Shown here one piece after another: positions 53,901 through 63,151 of a DNA stretch of 64,000 bases. Each line of letters starts with the position of its first letter. Position 1 is the stretch's first letter. The notes under the pieces are model-generated. The model saw nothing but the letters and a program-made list of their open reading frames with translations, was not told the DNA's origin and did not search any database. The DNA lies in NCBI RefSeq assembly GCF_000025985.1, contig NC_003228.3:2046001-2110000 (forward strand), given 5' to 3'. The translations under genes were made by a program, and so were the position numbers. The stretch comes from Bacteroides fragilis NCTC 9343 (GTDB taxonomy: Bacteria > Bacteroidota > Bacteroidia > Bacteroidales > Bacteroidaceae).

Positions 53901-54067
53901 TTTAAATACAATCCAAATCCTGATTGATGGGATAGTCTTCAATGACCGCTTTGAATATGTTTATTTCCGATGGTTTAGTGCTTTGCGTCGAATAGTGTCT
54001 TGTTTATTAAATCGACCGTATATAATAAAATATTTAATTAATATAACCGTTATATAATAAAAAATAC

Positions 54068-54084
54068 TATCTTTGCTCCCGATA
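54068..54084 (+). promoter_or_regulatory. nanH promoter with CCCGATA
   Basis: TATCTTTG at 54,068-54,075 is a perfect Bacteroides -7 box, 34 bp before the nanH ATG. Just after it lies CCCGATA (54,078-54,084), the core of the motif before the susC genes. Confidence 0.65.
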
Positions 54085-54109
54085 ACATAAATATTAATTA
54101 GTCGATACC

Positions 54110-55744
54110 ATGAAAAAAGCCGTAATTCTATTTTCGCTTTTCTGTTTTCTGTGTGCTATACCGATAGTTCAAGCAGCAGATACCATTTTTGTTCGTGAAA
54201 CACGTATTCCTATTTTGATAGAAAGGCAGGATAATGTCTTATTCTATCTCCGTTTGGATGCTAAAGAGAGCCAGACCCTGAACGATGTAGTGTTAAACTT
54301 GGGTGAAGGAGTGAATCTTTCTGAAATTCAGTCCATAAAGCTTTATTATGGAGGTACTGAAGCATTGCAGGATAGTGGTAAAAAACGTTTTGCTCCTGTT
54401 GGATATATTTCCAGTAACACTCCGGGGAAAACACTTGCCGCCAATCCGTCTTATTCAATCAAAAAATCGGAGGTGACTAATCCCGGTAATCAGGTTGTTC
54501 TGAAAGGAGATCAGAAACTGTTTCCCGGAATCAATTATTTCTGGATTAGTTTGCAAATGAAGCCGGGCACTTCGCTTACCAGCAAGGTGACTGCGGATAT
54601 CGCTTCAATTACTTTGGATGGCAAAAAAGCCCTGTTGGATGTAGTTTCAGAAAATGGGATAGAACACCGTATGGGAGTAGGAGTGCGCCATGCCGGAGAC
54701 GATAATTCTGCCGCATTCCGTATTCCGGGATTGGTGACTACTAATAAAGGTACGTTACTGGGAGTTTATGATGTACGTTATAACAGTAGTGTTGACTTGC
54801 AGGAGCATGTTGATGTTGGTTTAAGCCGCAGTACAGATGGTGGAAAAACTTGGGAAAAAATGCGTTTGCCTTTGGCTTTTGGAGAATTCGGTGGTCTGCC
54901 TGCCGGTCAGAATGGGGTAGGAGACCCTTCTATCCTTGTTGATACAAAAACAAATAATGTTTGGGTGGTTGCTGCCTGGACCCATGGTATGGGTAATCAG
55001 CGGGCATGGTGGAGTTCACATCCGGGTATGGATATGAACCATACAGCACAACTTGTTTTAGCTAAAAGTACAGATGATGGTAAAACATGGTCTGCACCTA
55101 TTAATATTACAGAGCAGGTGAAAGATCCTTCTTGGTATTTCTTGTTGCAGGGACCGGGTAGGGGTATCACTATGAGTGACGGTACTTTGGTATTCCCAAC
55201 TCAGTTTATCGATTCGACACGTGTGCCCAATGCCGGTATTATGTACAGTAAAGATGGTGGCAAGAACTGGAAGATGCACAATTATGCACGTACGAACACC
55301 ACAGAAGCCCAGGTAGCTGAGGTCGAACCCGGAGTGTTGATGTTGAATATGCGTGATAATCGCGGAGGAAGCCGCGCTGTGGCTATTACAAAAGATTTGG
55401 GTAAAACATGGACGGAACATGAATCTTCTCGTAAGGCATTGCCGGAATCTGTTTGTATGGCTAGTTTGATCAGTGTGAAAGCAAAAGATAATGTGTTGGG
55501 CAAGGATTTATTGATTTTCTCTAATCCTAATACGACAAAAGGACGCTATAATACTACTATTAAAATAAGTTTGGATGGCGGTGTGACTTGGTCACCCGAA
55601 CATCAGCTGTTGTTGGATGAAGGCAATAACTGGGGTTATTCTTGCCTCTCTATGATTGATAAAGAGACGATTGGTATTCTTTATGAAAGTAGTGTGGCGC
55701 ACATGACATTCCAGGCTGTGAAGTTGAAAGACATTATTAAATGA
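54110..55744 (+). CDS. nanH: NanH-type GH33 exo-sialidase
   Basis: A 544-aa secreted sialidase that removes terminal sialic acid from glycoproteins and glycolipids. Signal peptide (to about residue 23), an N-terminal beta-sandwich carbohydrate-binding-like domain (about 24 to 185), then the six-bladed propeller with F203-R-I-P206. Five Asp boxes are visible (STDGGKTW, STDDGKTW, SKDGGKNW, TKDLGKTW, SLDGGVTW). The length equals that of known B. fragilis and B. thetaiotaomicron sialidases. It heads a run of glycan enzymes under its own promoter. Confidence 0.96.
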   Translation: MKKAVILFSLFCFLCAIPIVQAADTIFVRETRIPILIERQDNVLFYLRLDAKESQTLNDVVLNLGEGVNLSEIQSIKLYYGGTEALQDSGKKRFAPVGYISSNTPGKTLAANPSYSIKKSEVTNPGNQVVLKGDQKLFPGINYFWISLQMKPGTSLTSKVTADIASITLDGKKALLDVVSENGIEHRMGVGVRHAGDDNSAAFRIPGLVTTNKGTLLGVYDVRYNSSVDLQEHVDVGLSRSTDGGKTWEKMRLPLAFGEFGGLPAGQNGVGDPSILVDTKTNNVWVVAAWTHGMGNQRAWWSSHPGMDMNHTAQLVLAKSTDDGKTWSAPINITEQVKDPSWYFLLQGPGRGITMSDGTLVFPTQFIDSTRVPNAGIMYSKDGGKNWKMHNYARTNTTEAQVAEVEPGVLMLNMRDNRGGSRAVAITKDLGKTWTEHESSRKALPESVCMASLISVKAKDNVLGKDLLIFSNPNTTKGRYNTTIKISLDGGVTWSPEHQLLLDEGNNWGYSCLSMIDKETIGILYESSVAHMTFQAVKLKDIIK

Positions 55745-55775
55745 GAGATTTCCCCCATAAACTAAATAAATACCG

Positions 55776-57788
55776 ATGAGAAACAAACAAATTTTCTTAA
55801 TCAGTTTCATTATTTACTTATGCACAATTTCTTCGGTTCGGGCAGGTGAATATCACCTGCTCCCGGAACCGCAAAAGTTTACCCCTTTAGGTTCCAGTTT
55901 TGTGCTGGGCAGAACAAAGCTTTCTACTCCGGTGCTTCGGCAAGAGTGGGAAGCTTTTGTTGTTGATAGGGGTGGAGTGATTGATGACAAAGCTCGTGCA
56001 AGTATTGAAGTGAAACTGGTACCTTCGTTAGAAGAGGTACCTTTGAACGCAGACGAAGCTTATCGCCTGGTGGTAAATAATGGCAAAGTTACGGTTGAGG
56101 CTGTGACGGAGCATGGTGTGTATTGGGCTATGCAGACTTTGGCCCAGCTACAGGATGTACAAAAGAAAAAGGCAACATTCAACGGTTGTTCAATTGTTGA
56201 CTGGCCTGCTTTCCGAATACGCGGCTTTATGCAGGATGTAGGGCGTACGTATATGTCGATTGAAGAATTGAAACGTGAAATTGCTGTTCTTTCACGATTT
56301 AAAATTAATGTTTTTCATTGGCATCTGACTGAAAATCAATCATGGAGATTGCAAAGTAAAATTTTTCCGATGTTGAATGACAGTGTGAACACGACTCGTA
56401 TGCCGGGTAAATACTATACATTGGAAGAAGCGAAAGATTTAGTCGCTTTTTGTAAAGCGCATAATATACTTTTAATTCCGGAATTTGATATGCCGGGGCA
56501 TAGTGGGGCTTTTGTCCGTACATTCCGTCATGATATGCAGAGCCCGGAAGGAATGAAAATTCTTAAATTGCTGGTAGATGAAGTTTGCGAGACTTTTGAT
56601 GTACCTTATCTTCATATTGGTACGGATGAAGTTCGATTTACCAATCCAAAGTTTGTTCCGGAAATGGTCGAATATGTCCGTGCCAAAGGAAAGAAAGTCA
56701 TTTCGTGGAATCCGGGATGGCATTATAAACCTGGCGAGATTGATATGACGCATTTGTGGAGTTATCGTGGAAAAGCCCAAAAAGGTATTCCCGCAATTGA
56801 TTCTAAGTTTCATTATCTCAATCATTTTGATACTTTTGGCGATATCATTGCATTGTATAACAGCCGTATTTATAATGTTGAGCAAGGAAGTGACGATATT
56901 GCAGGGACAATTCTTGCCATCTGGAATGACCGTTACGTAGCTAACGAACGCAATATTATACTTGAGAATAATTTCTATCCTAATATGCTGGCTATTGCTG
57001 AACGTGCATGGAAAGGCGGAGGTACAGAATATTTTGATAAGAATGGTACTATCTTACCTTCTGAAGGCTCTCCGGAGTTTAAAGAATTTGCTGATTTTGA
57101 GAATCGTATGCTTTGGCATAAAGAGCATACATTTAAGGGATATCCGTTCGCCTATGTAAAACAGACGAATGTAAAATGGAATATTACTGATGCATTTCCT
57201 AATGGTGGAGATTTGAATAAAGTCTTTCCTCCGGAACAGGAATTGAAGGATTCTTATTTATATGAAGGAAAAGAGTATGGGGTACACCCTGCCATTGGTG
57301 CGGGTATCTATCTTCGTCATGTATGGGGGAAAATGGTACCTACTTTCTATAAAGATCCGCAAGAGAATCATACGGCTTATGCCTATACATGGGTTTACTC
57401 TCCGAAAGATCAGGAAGTAGGGCTGTGGGCTGAATTCCAGAATTATGGTCGTTCGGAAATGGACCTGGCTCCATTGCAAGGTAAATGGGACTATAAAGGC
57501 AGCCGTATCTGGATCAATAATGAAGAAATACAGCCACCTGTATGGACAGCTACTCATCGTACAAAGAGTAATGAAATAGCGTTGGGAAATGAAAATTGTG
57601 TGGCACGTCCACCTATCGCCGTCCATCTGAATAAAGGCTGGAATAAAGTTTTCCTGAAATTGCCGGTTGGCAAATTCAATATGCCCGAGGTGCGGTTGGT
57701 GAAGTGGATGTTTACTACAGTTTTTGTAACTCCTGACGGAGAAAATGCAGTGGACGGACTTATCTATTCGCCCGACAAAACGAAGTGA
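55776..57788 (+). CDS. GH20 beta-N-acetylhexosaminidase
   Basis: A 670-aa secreted enzyme that trims terminal GlcNAc or GalNAc. Signal peptide (to about residue 23), N-terminal GH20b domain, then the barrel with NVFHWHLTENQSWRLQ, PEFDMPGHSGAF and the catalytic pair D284-E285 in HIGTDEV. The C-terminal 200 residues (after about 470) form an extra beta-sheet domain ending in VSP-type strands, possibly carbohydrate-binding. 31 bp after nanH. Confidence 0.93.
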   Translation: MRNKQIFLISFIIYLCTISSVRAGEYHLLPEPQKFTPLGSSFVLGRTKLSTPVLRQEWEAFVVDRGGVIDDKARASIEVKLVPSLEEVPLNADEAYRLVVNNGKVTVEAVTEHGVYWAMQTLAQLQDVQKKKATFNGCSIVDWPAFRIRGFMQDVGRTYMSIEELKREIAVLSRFKINVFHWHLTENQSWRLQSKIFPMLNDSVNTTRMPGKYYTLEEAKDLVAFCKAHNILLIPEFDMPGHSGAFVRTFRHDMQSPEGMKILKLLVDEVCETFDVPYLHIGTDEVRFTNPKFVPEMVEYVRAKGKKVISWNPGWHYKPGEIDMTHLWSYRGKAQKGIPAIDSKFHYLNHFDTFGDIIALYNSRIYNVEQGSDDIAGTILAIWNDRYVANERNIILENNFYPNMLAIAERAWKGGGTEYFDKNGTILPSEGSPEFKEFADFENRMLWHKEHTFKGYPFAYVKQTNVKWNITDAFPNGGDLNKVFPPEQELKDSYLYEGKEYGVHPAIGAGIYLRHVWGKMVPTFYKDPQENHTAYAYTWVYSPKDQEVGLWAEFQNYGRSEMDLAPLQGKWDYKGSRIWINNEEIQPPVWTATHRTKSNEIALGNENCVARPPIAVHLNKGWNKVFLKLPVGKFNMPEVRLVKWMFTTVFVTPDGENAVDGLIYSPDKTK

Positions 57789-57808
57789 TTGAGAAAAAAT
57801 AAAAACGA

Positions 57809-58471
57809 ATGAAGAAAATTTTATTAATGATGTTGTTGCTCGCCTCAATGGCGAGCAACGCACAGGAACGCAAATATTCTACGTTCTATTATCAACGTGC
57901 AACTCTGTTTGAGGAGTTGCCTGTGACTTCAAAAGATATCATTTTTCTGGGTAATAGCATTACCAACGGGGGAGAATGGAGTGAATTATTGAATAATAAG
58001 CATGTCAAGAACCGAGGAATCAGTGGTGATATCTGTATGGGTGTTTATGATCGGCTGGATGCGATTTTGAAAGGAAAACCCGCCAAAATATTCTTGTTGA
58101 TCGGCATAAATGATGTAAGCCGGGGCACTTCTGCAGATACAATTGTGAACCGTATTGGTATGATTACTCAAAAAATTAAACAAGATTCTCCAAAAACAAA
58201 GCTATATTTGCAAAGTGTACTTCCGGTAACCGATCATTATAAGATGTTTGGCGGACATACGTCACGCTGGCAGGAAGTGAAAAAGATCAATGAAGGACTG
58301 ATGTATCTTGCTGATAAAGAGAATGTGACCTATATCGATCTTTATTCTCATTTTGTTGATGAGAAGACCGGGAAAATGAATATTGAGTATACTAATGATG
58401 GTTTACATTTACTGGGAAAAGGCTACTTAAAATGGGTTGATATTGTTAAACCTTATATAAATAAGAAATGA
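57809..58471 (+). CDS. Secreted SGNH/GDSL esterase
   Basis: A 220-aa protein with signal peptide (residues 1 to 18, ending ASNAQ). GDSL block with nucleophile Ser50 (IIFLGNSITNGG), block III LLIGINDVSRG and the D197-x-x-H200 pair (YTNDGLHL). It probably removes O-acetyl groups from sialic acid or neighbouring sugars. Its stop overlaps the next gene's ATG by 4 nt, so the two esterases are translationally coupled. Confidence 0.87.
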   Translation: MKKILLMMLLLASMASNAQERKYSTFYYQRATLFEELPVTSKDIIFLGNSITNGGEWSELLNNKHVKNRGISGDICMGVYDRLDAILKGKPAKIFLLIGINDVSRGTSADTIVNRIGMITQKIKQDSPKTKLYLQSVLPVTDHYKMFGGHTSRWQEVKKINEGLMYLADKENVTYIDLYSHFVDEKTGKMNIEYTNDGLHLLGKGYLKWVDIVKPYINKK

Positions 58472-60540
58472 AAAAGATACTATTCTTATCTCTGTTCTTG
58501 ATGGTATGCACCATTTTATCCGCACAGAAGCGGGTGAAAGTGGCTTGTGTAGGGAATAGTATTACATACGGATATACTCTTCCGAATCCTGCAACGGACT
58601 CTTACCCATCACAGTTGCAACAACTCCTAGGGGAGACTTACGAAGTTGGAAATTTCGGGAAATCAGGAGCTACCTTATTGAATAAGGGACATCGTCCTTA
58701 CATGCAGCAAGAAGAATTTAAAAAGGCAATTGCTTTTGCCGGTGATATTGTTGTTATCCATTTGGGTATTAATGATACGGATCCACGTGATTGGCCGAAC
58801 TATCGTGACAGTTTCGTGAAAGATTATCTGGCGTTGATTGATTCTTTCAGAGTTGCTAATCCTAAATGTCATATTATTATTGCCCGTTTGACACCGATCG
58901 CTGACCGTCATCCTCGTTTTGAGTCAGGTACCCGTGATTGGCATGGAGAAATTCAACAAAGTATTGAGACGATAGCTAAATATGCAGGAGTTCAGTTAAT
59001 GGATTTCCATGAACCGCTTTATCCTTACCCCTATCTTCTTCCGGATGCTGTACATCCTAACGTAGAGGGAGCCGGTATTCTTGCAAAAACGGTATATTCG
59101 GCGATTACAGGAGATTTTGGAGGGTTACATCTATCTGAGTTGTATACTGATAACATGGTACTTCAACACGGAGAGCCGTTGGCTATCCGAGGCAAAGCAA
59201 ATGCGGGTGAAAAAGTGACTGTTTCAATAGCTAAACAGAAGTTGACTGCAAAGGCTGCTTCCAATGGAGACTGGGCTGTCACCATTCAGCCGTTAAAGGC
59301 CGGTGGTCCATATACACTGACTGTCTCTGCCGGAAAACAGAAACAAACATTCAATAATGTTTTGGCTGGAGAAGTGTGGCTTTGTTCCGGACAATCTAAC
59401 ATGGAATTTTATTTGAGTTGGAGTAAAACGGCTAAAAGAGATATTCCGCAGGCTGCTAATGATCAGATTCGTTTGTTCGATATGAAGGCACGCTGGCGTA
59501 CGGATGCAGTGGAGTGGGATACATCCGTATTGGATTCGTTGAATCATTTGCAGTATTATAAAGATACCGAATGGACGGTTTGTTCACCTGCAACAGCAGG
59601 TTCATTTTCTGCTGTGGCCTATTATTTTGGCAAAATGCTGCAGGATAGCCTGAAAGTGCCTGTAGGATTAATTTGTAATGCGATCGGTGGTTCGCCTACT
59701 GAAGCATGGGTTGATCGCAGTACATTGGAGTATAAGTTCCCTGCTATATTACGTAACTGGACTCAAAATGACTTTATTCAGGATTGGGTGCGCGGTCGCG
59801 CTGCTCTTAATGTGAAAAAGGCTGTTAATAAGCAGCAACGTCATCCTTACGAACCTTGTTATTTATATGAGGCAGGTATTCGTCCTTTGGAGCAATATCC
59901 TATTAAAGGCATCATCTGGTATCAGGGTGAATCGAATGCACATAATCGTGAGGCACACGAGAAATTGTTTAAGCTCTTGGTTGAGAGCTGGCGTAAAAAC
60001 TGGGAAAATGAGAATTTACCTTTTTATTATGTACAGTTGTCAAGTATCAACCGTCCGTCATGGCCTTGGTTCCGTGATAGCCAGCGTAGAATGATGTATG
60101 AAATACCTCATACGGGTATGGCGGTATCGAGTGACCTGGGTGATTCACTTGATGTGCATCCCAAACATAAGCAGCCGGTAGGCGAGCGTTTGGCTCATTG
60201 GGCTTTGAATCAAACTTATGGAAAGAAGAATGTTACACCTTCGGGACCAATGTTCCGTAATGTAGAGTTTCGTGATGGCGCTGCTTATGTATCATTCGAT
60301 TGTGCCGAGGGTATGCATGCATCGGACGGAAAGCCGTTACAGACATTCGAAGTGGCAGAAACAGAGGATATTTATTATCCGGCCACAGCCAAAATCGTAG
60401 GAAATCAAATTAAAGTATATAGTAAAGAAGTGAAAAATCCTCTTCACGTGCGTTACGGTTGGCAACCTTTTACCCGTGCCAATCTAGTCAACGGTGACGG
60501 TTTACCGGCATCTACGTTCCGTACGGACTGGGGAAAATAA
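58468..60540 (+). CDS. Two-domain sialate O-acetylesterase (EstA/NanS-like)
   Basis: A 690-aa secreted protein with two esterase domains. The N-terminal SGNH domain has Ser31 (VGNSITYGY) and D193-x-x-H196 (DAVHPN). The C-terminal SASA-type domain starts near residue 220 and has the nucleophile Ser310 (WLCSGQSNME) and WYQGESNAHN. The plan matches the two-domain sialate esterases of Bacteroides and Tannerella. It removes O-acetyl groups that block sialidase action. The ATG overlaps the upstream stop. Confidence 0.92.
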   Translation: MKKILFLSLFLMVCTILSAQKRVKVACVGNSITYGYTLPNPATDSYPSQLQQLLGETYEVGNFGKSGATLLNKGHRPYMQQEEFKKAIAFAGDIVVIHLGINDTDPRDWPNYRDSFVKDYLALIDSFRVANPKCHIIIARLTPIADRHPRFESGTRDWHGEIQQSIETIAKYAGVQLMDFHEPLYPYPYLLPDAVHPNVEGAGILAKTVYSAITGDFGGLHLSELYTDNMVLQHGEPLAIRGKANAGEKVTVSIAKQKLTAKAASNGDWAVTIQPLKAGGPYTLTVSAGKQKQTFNNVLAGEVWLCSGQSNMEFYLSWSKTAKRDIPQAANDQIRLFDMKARWRTDAVEWDTSVLDSLNHLQYYKDTEWTVCSPATAGSFSAVAYYFGKMLQDSLKVPVGLICNAIGGSPTEAWVDRSTLEYKFPAILRNWTQNDFIQDWVRGRAALNVKKAVNKQQRHPYEPCYLYEAGIRPLEQYPIKGIIWYQGESNAHNREAHEKLFKLLVESWRKNWENENLPFYYVQLSSINRPSWPWFRDSQRRMMYEIPHTGMAVSSDLGDSLDVHPKHKQPVGERLAHWALNQTYGKKNVTPSGPMFRNVEFRDGAAYVSFDCAEGMHASDGKPLQTFEVAETEDIYYPATAKIVGNQIKVYSKEVKNPLHVRYGWQPFTRANLVNGDGLPASTFRTDWGK

Positions 60541-60561
60541 ACTTGAAAAAGTGAGCAGTTT

Positions 60562-63132
60562 ATGATGAAAAAGTTATTGTATGGACTTGTATGTTGTTGC
60601 AGTTTAGCCTATGGGCAAAACCAAGACACTTCGGATGTGTTAATGCTGAATGACGATTGGTCGTTTTCACAGGTAGGAACAGAAAAATGGCTGCCAGCTA
60701 CTGTTCCGGGCACAGTTCATCAGGATTTGATTCATCATAAACTGCTACCTGATCCGTTCTATGGGACCAATGAAAAAAAGATTCAGTGGGTGGAGGACGA
60801 AGATTGGGAATATAAAACTTGTTTTGTCGTTACAGAGGAACAATTAAAGAGGGATGCCGCCCAGCTTTTCTTTGAGGGATTGGATACCTATGCTGACGTT
60901 TATCTGAACGGTTCTTTGGTTTTGAAATCAGATAATATGTTTGTGGGTTATGCGGTTCCTGTTAAACAGGTGTTACGTAAAGGTGAGAATTTGCTGCATG
61001 TCTATTTTCATTCTCCTATAAAACAAACTCTTCCACAATGGTCATCCAATGGATTTAATTATCCGGCTGATAATGATCATCACGAAAAGCGTCTTAGTGT
61101 ATTTACTAGAAAAGCACCTTATAGTTATGGATGGGACTGGGGAATCCGCATGGTTACAAGCGGTATCTGGCGTCCTGTGACTCTTCGTTTTTATGATGTT
61201 GCCACTATTGCCGATTATCATGTGAAACAGTTGAGCCTGACAGATCAAGTCGCAAAACTTTCTAATGAATTGGAAATTAATAGCATTTCAGAGAAGGAAA
61301 AATCTGCTGAGGTTTTGATCTCTTATTCATTGCAAGGAGGGAAAGAAGTAACAGTAAAGAAGAACGTGACGTTAAAACCGGGTTTAAATAAGATTCATAT
61401 TCCGTTGGATATTCAGAACCCTGTACGTTGGATGCCCAATGGATGGGGAGAACCTCATTTATATGATTTCTCAGCACAAGTGATATGTGACGGTAAAACA
61501 ATTGCCTCGCGCCAGCATCGCATCGGACTTCGTACGATACGGGTGGTAAACGAAAAAGATAAAGAGGGAGAATCTTTTTATTTTGAAGTGAATGGTATCC
61601 CGATGTTTGCCAAAGGAGCCAATTATATCCCTGATGATGCATTGCTTCCCTGTATAACCACTGAGCGTTATAGGACCCTGTTCCGGGACATGAAAGAGGC
61701 CAATATGAATATGGTACGTATATGGGGGGGAGGAACTTATGAGGATGATCGTTTCTATGATCTGGCAGATGAAAATGGTATTCTTGTTTGGCAGGATTTT
61801 ATGTTTGCCTGTACTGCTTATCCCAGCGATCCTACTTTCTTGAAGCGGGTAGAAGAAGAGGCTGAATATAATATCAAACGTCTGCGCAACCATGCTTCAT
61901 TGGCCATGTGGTGTGGAAATAATGAGATTCTGGAAGGATTGAAATATTGGGGATGGCAGAAAAACTATACTCCGGAAGTGTATGAAAATATGTTCCGGGG
62001 GTATGATAAGTTGTTCCGGGGATTGCTTCCTGCCAAAGTACAGGAACTCGATGAAGGCCGTTTTTACAAGCATTCTTCTCCTTATTTTGCAAATTGGGGA
62101 CGTCCGGAGTCGTGGGGCATAGGTGACAGTCATAATTGGGGAGTGTGGTACGGCAAAAAAACATTCGAATCATTAGACACGGATTTACCGCGATTTATGA
62201 GTGAATTTGGTTTCCAGTCGTTCCCGGAAATGAAGACGATTGCTACATTTGCTGCTCCGGAAGACTATCAGATTGAGTCGGAAGTGATGAATGGGCATCA
62301 GAAAAGCAGTATTGGTAATGACTTGATACGTACCTATATGGAACGTGATTATATCGTTCCTGAGAAATTTGAAGACTTTGTGTATATCGGACTTGTGCTT
62401 CAGGGACACGGCATGCGTCATGGGATGGAAGCACATCGTCGTAACCGCCCTTATTGTATGGGGACATTATATTGGCAGCTTAATGATAGCTGGCCGGTAG
62501 TTTCCTGGTCCAGTATAGACTATTATGGCAATTGGAAAGCGTTGCATTATCAGGCAAAGCGTGCTTTTGCGCCGTTACTGGTCAATGCAATACAGGAAGG
62601 CGATAGCTTGAATATTTATCTGATATCCGATATGTTGGAAAAGCAGAGTCAGCTTACACTTGAAATGAAAGTCATTGATTTTAATGGCAAGACATTAGAC
62701 AAAGAAGTCATCAAGGCAGTTGAGGTACCGATGAATACTTCTTCTTGTATCGTGCGTAAACCGTTGGACACTTGGGTGAATCCGGAACAGCGAAAGAGCA
62801 GTTTTCTACTACTTAGCCTGAAAGATAAATCAGGTAGGAAAGTGGCTGAAGAAGTTTATTTCTTTGATAAAACCAAGAATTTGGAGCTGCCTCAGACAGC
62901 TATTTCCATGAAAGTGAAACAACTCGATGGGAAGTGTGAACTGACCTTGTCATCTCCTAAACTGGCAAAAGATGTCTTTGTCCAGATTCCTGTTCAAGGA
63001 GCCCGTTTCACTGATAATTTCTTCGATCTGTTGCCGGGTGAAAACAAAAAAATAACGATAACGTCTCCGGAGATTAAGAAGGGAGAAAGCTTGAATATCA
63101 CAGTGAAACATGTACGAGATACCTATAACTAA
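60562..63132 (+). CDS. GH2 beta-mannosidase
   Basis: An 856-aa exported enzyme that removes the core beta-mannose of N-glycans. Signal peptide (to about residue 18), the sugar-binding, Ig-like and TIM-barrel domains of GH2. The acid/base is E455 (WCGNNE) and the nucleophile E548 (FMSEFGF), 93 residues apart as in BtMan2A. Aromatic and Asp-rich blocks such as VWQDFMFACTAYPSD agree. It follows the esterase gene by 21 bp in the operon. Confidence 0.93.
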   Translation: MMKKLLYGLVCCCSLAYGQNQDTSDVLMLNDDWSFSQVGTEKWLPATVPGTVHQDLIHHKLLPDPFYGTNEKKIQWVEDEDWEYKTCFVVTEEQLKRDAAQLFFEGLDTYADVYLNGSLVLKSDNMFVGYAVPVKQVLRKGENLLHVYFHSPIKQTLPQWSSNGFNYPADNDHHEKRLSVFTRKAPYSYGWDWGIRMVTSGIWRPVTLRFYDVATIADYHVKQLSLTDQVAKLSNELEINSISEKEKSAEVLISYSLQGGKEVTVKKNVTLKPGLNKIHIPLDIQNPVRWMPNGWGEPHLYDFSAQVICDGKTIASRQHRIGLRTIRVVNEKDKEGESFYFEVNGIPMFAKGANYIPDDALLPCITTERYRTLFRDMKEANMNMVRIWGGGTYEDDRFYDLADENGILVWQDFMFACTAYPSDPTFLKRVEEEAEYNIKRLRNHASLAMWCGNNEILEGLKYWGWQKNYTPEVYENMFRGYDKLFRGLLPAKVQELDEGRFYKHSSPYFANWGRPESWGIGDSHNWGVWYGKKTFESLDTDLPRFMSEFGFQSFPEMKTIATFAAPEDYQIESEVMNGHQKSSIGNDLIRTYMERDYIVPEKFEDFVYIGLVLQGHGMRHGMEAHRRNRPYCMGTLYWQLNDSWPVVSWSSIDYYGNWKALHYQAKRAFAPLLVNAIQEGDSLNIYLISDMLEKQSQLTLEMKVIDFNGKTLDKEVIKAVEVPMNTSSCIVRKPLDTWVNPEQRKSSFLLLSLKDKSGRKVAEEVYFFDKTKNLELPQTAISMKVKQLDGKCELTLSSPKLAKDVFVQIPVQGARFTDNFFDLLPGENKKITITSPEIKKGESLNITVKHVRDTYN

Positions 63133-63151
63133 CACCTATTAAATAATTTGT

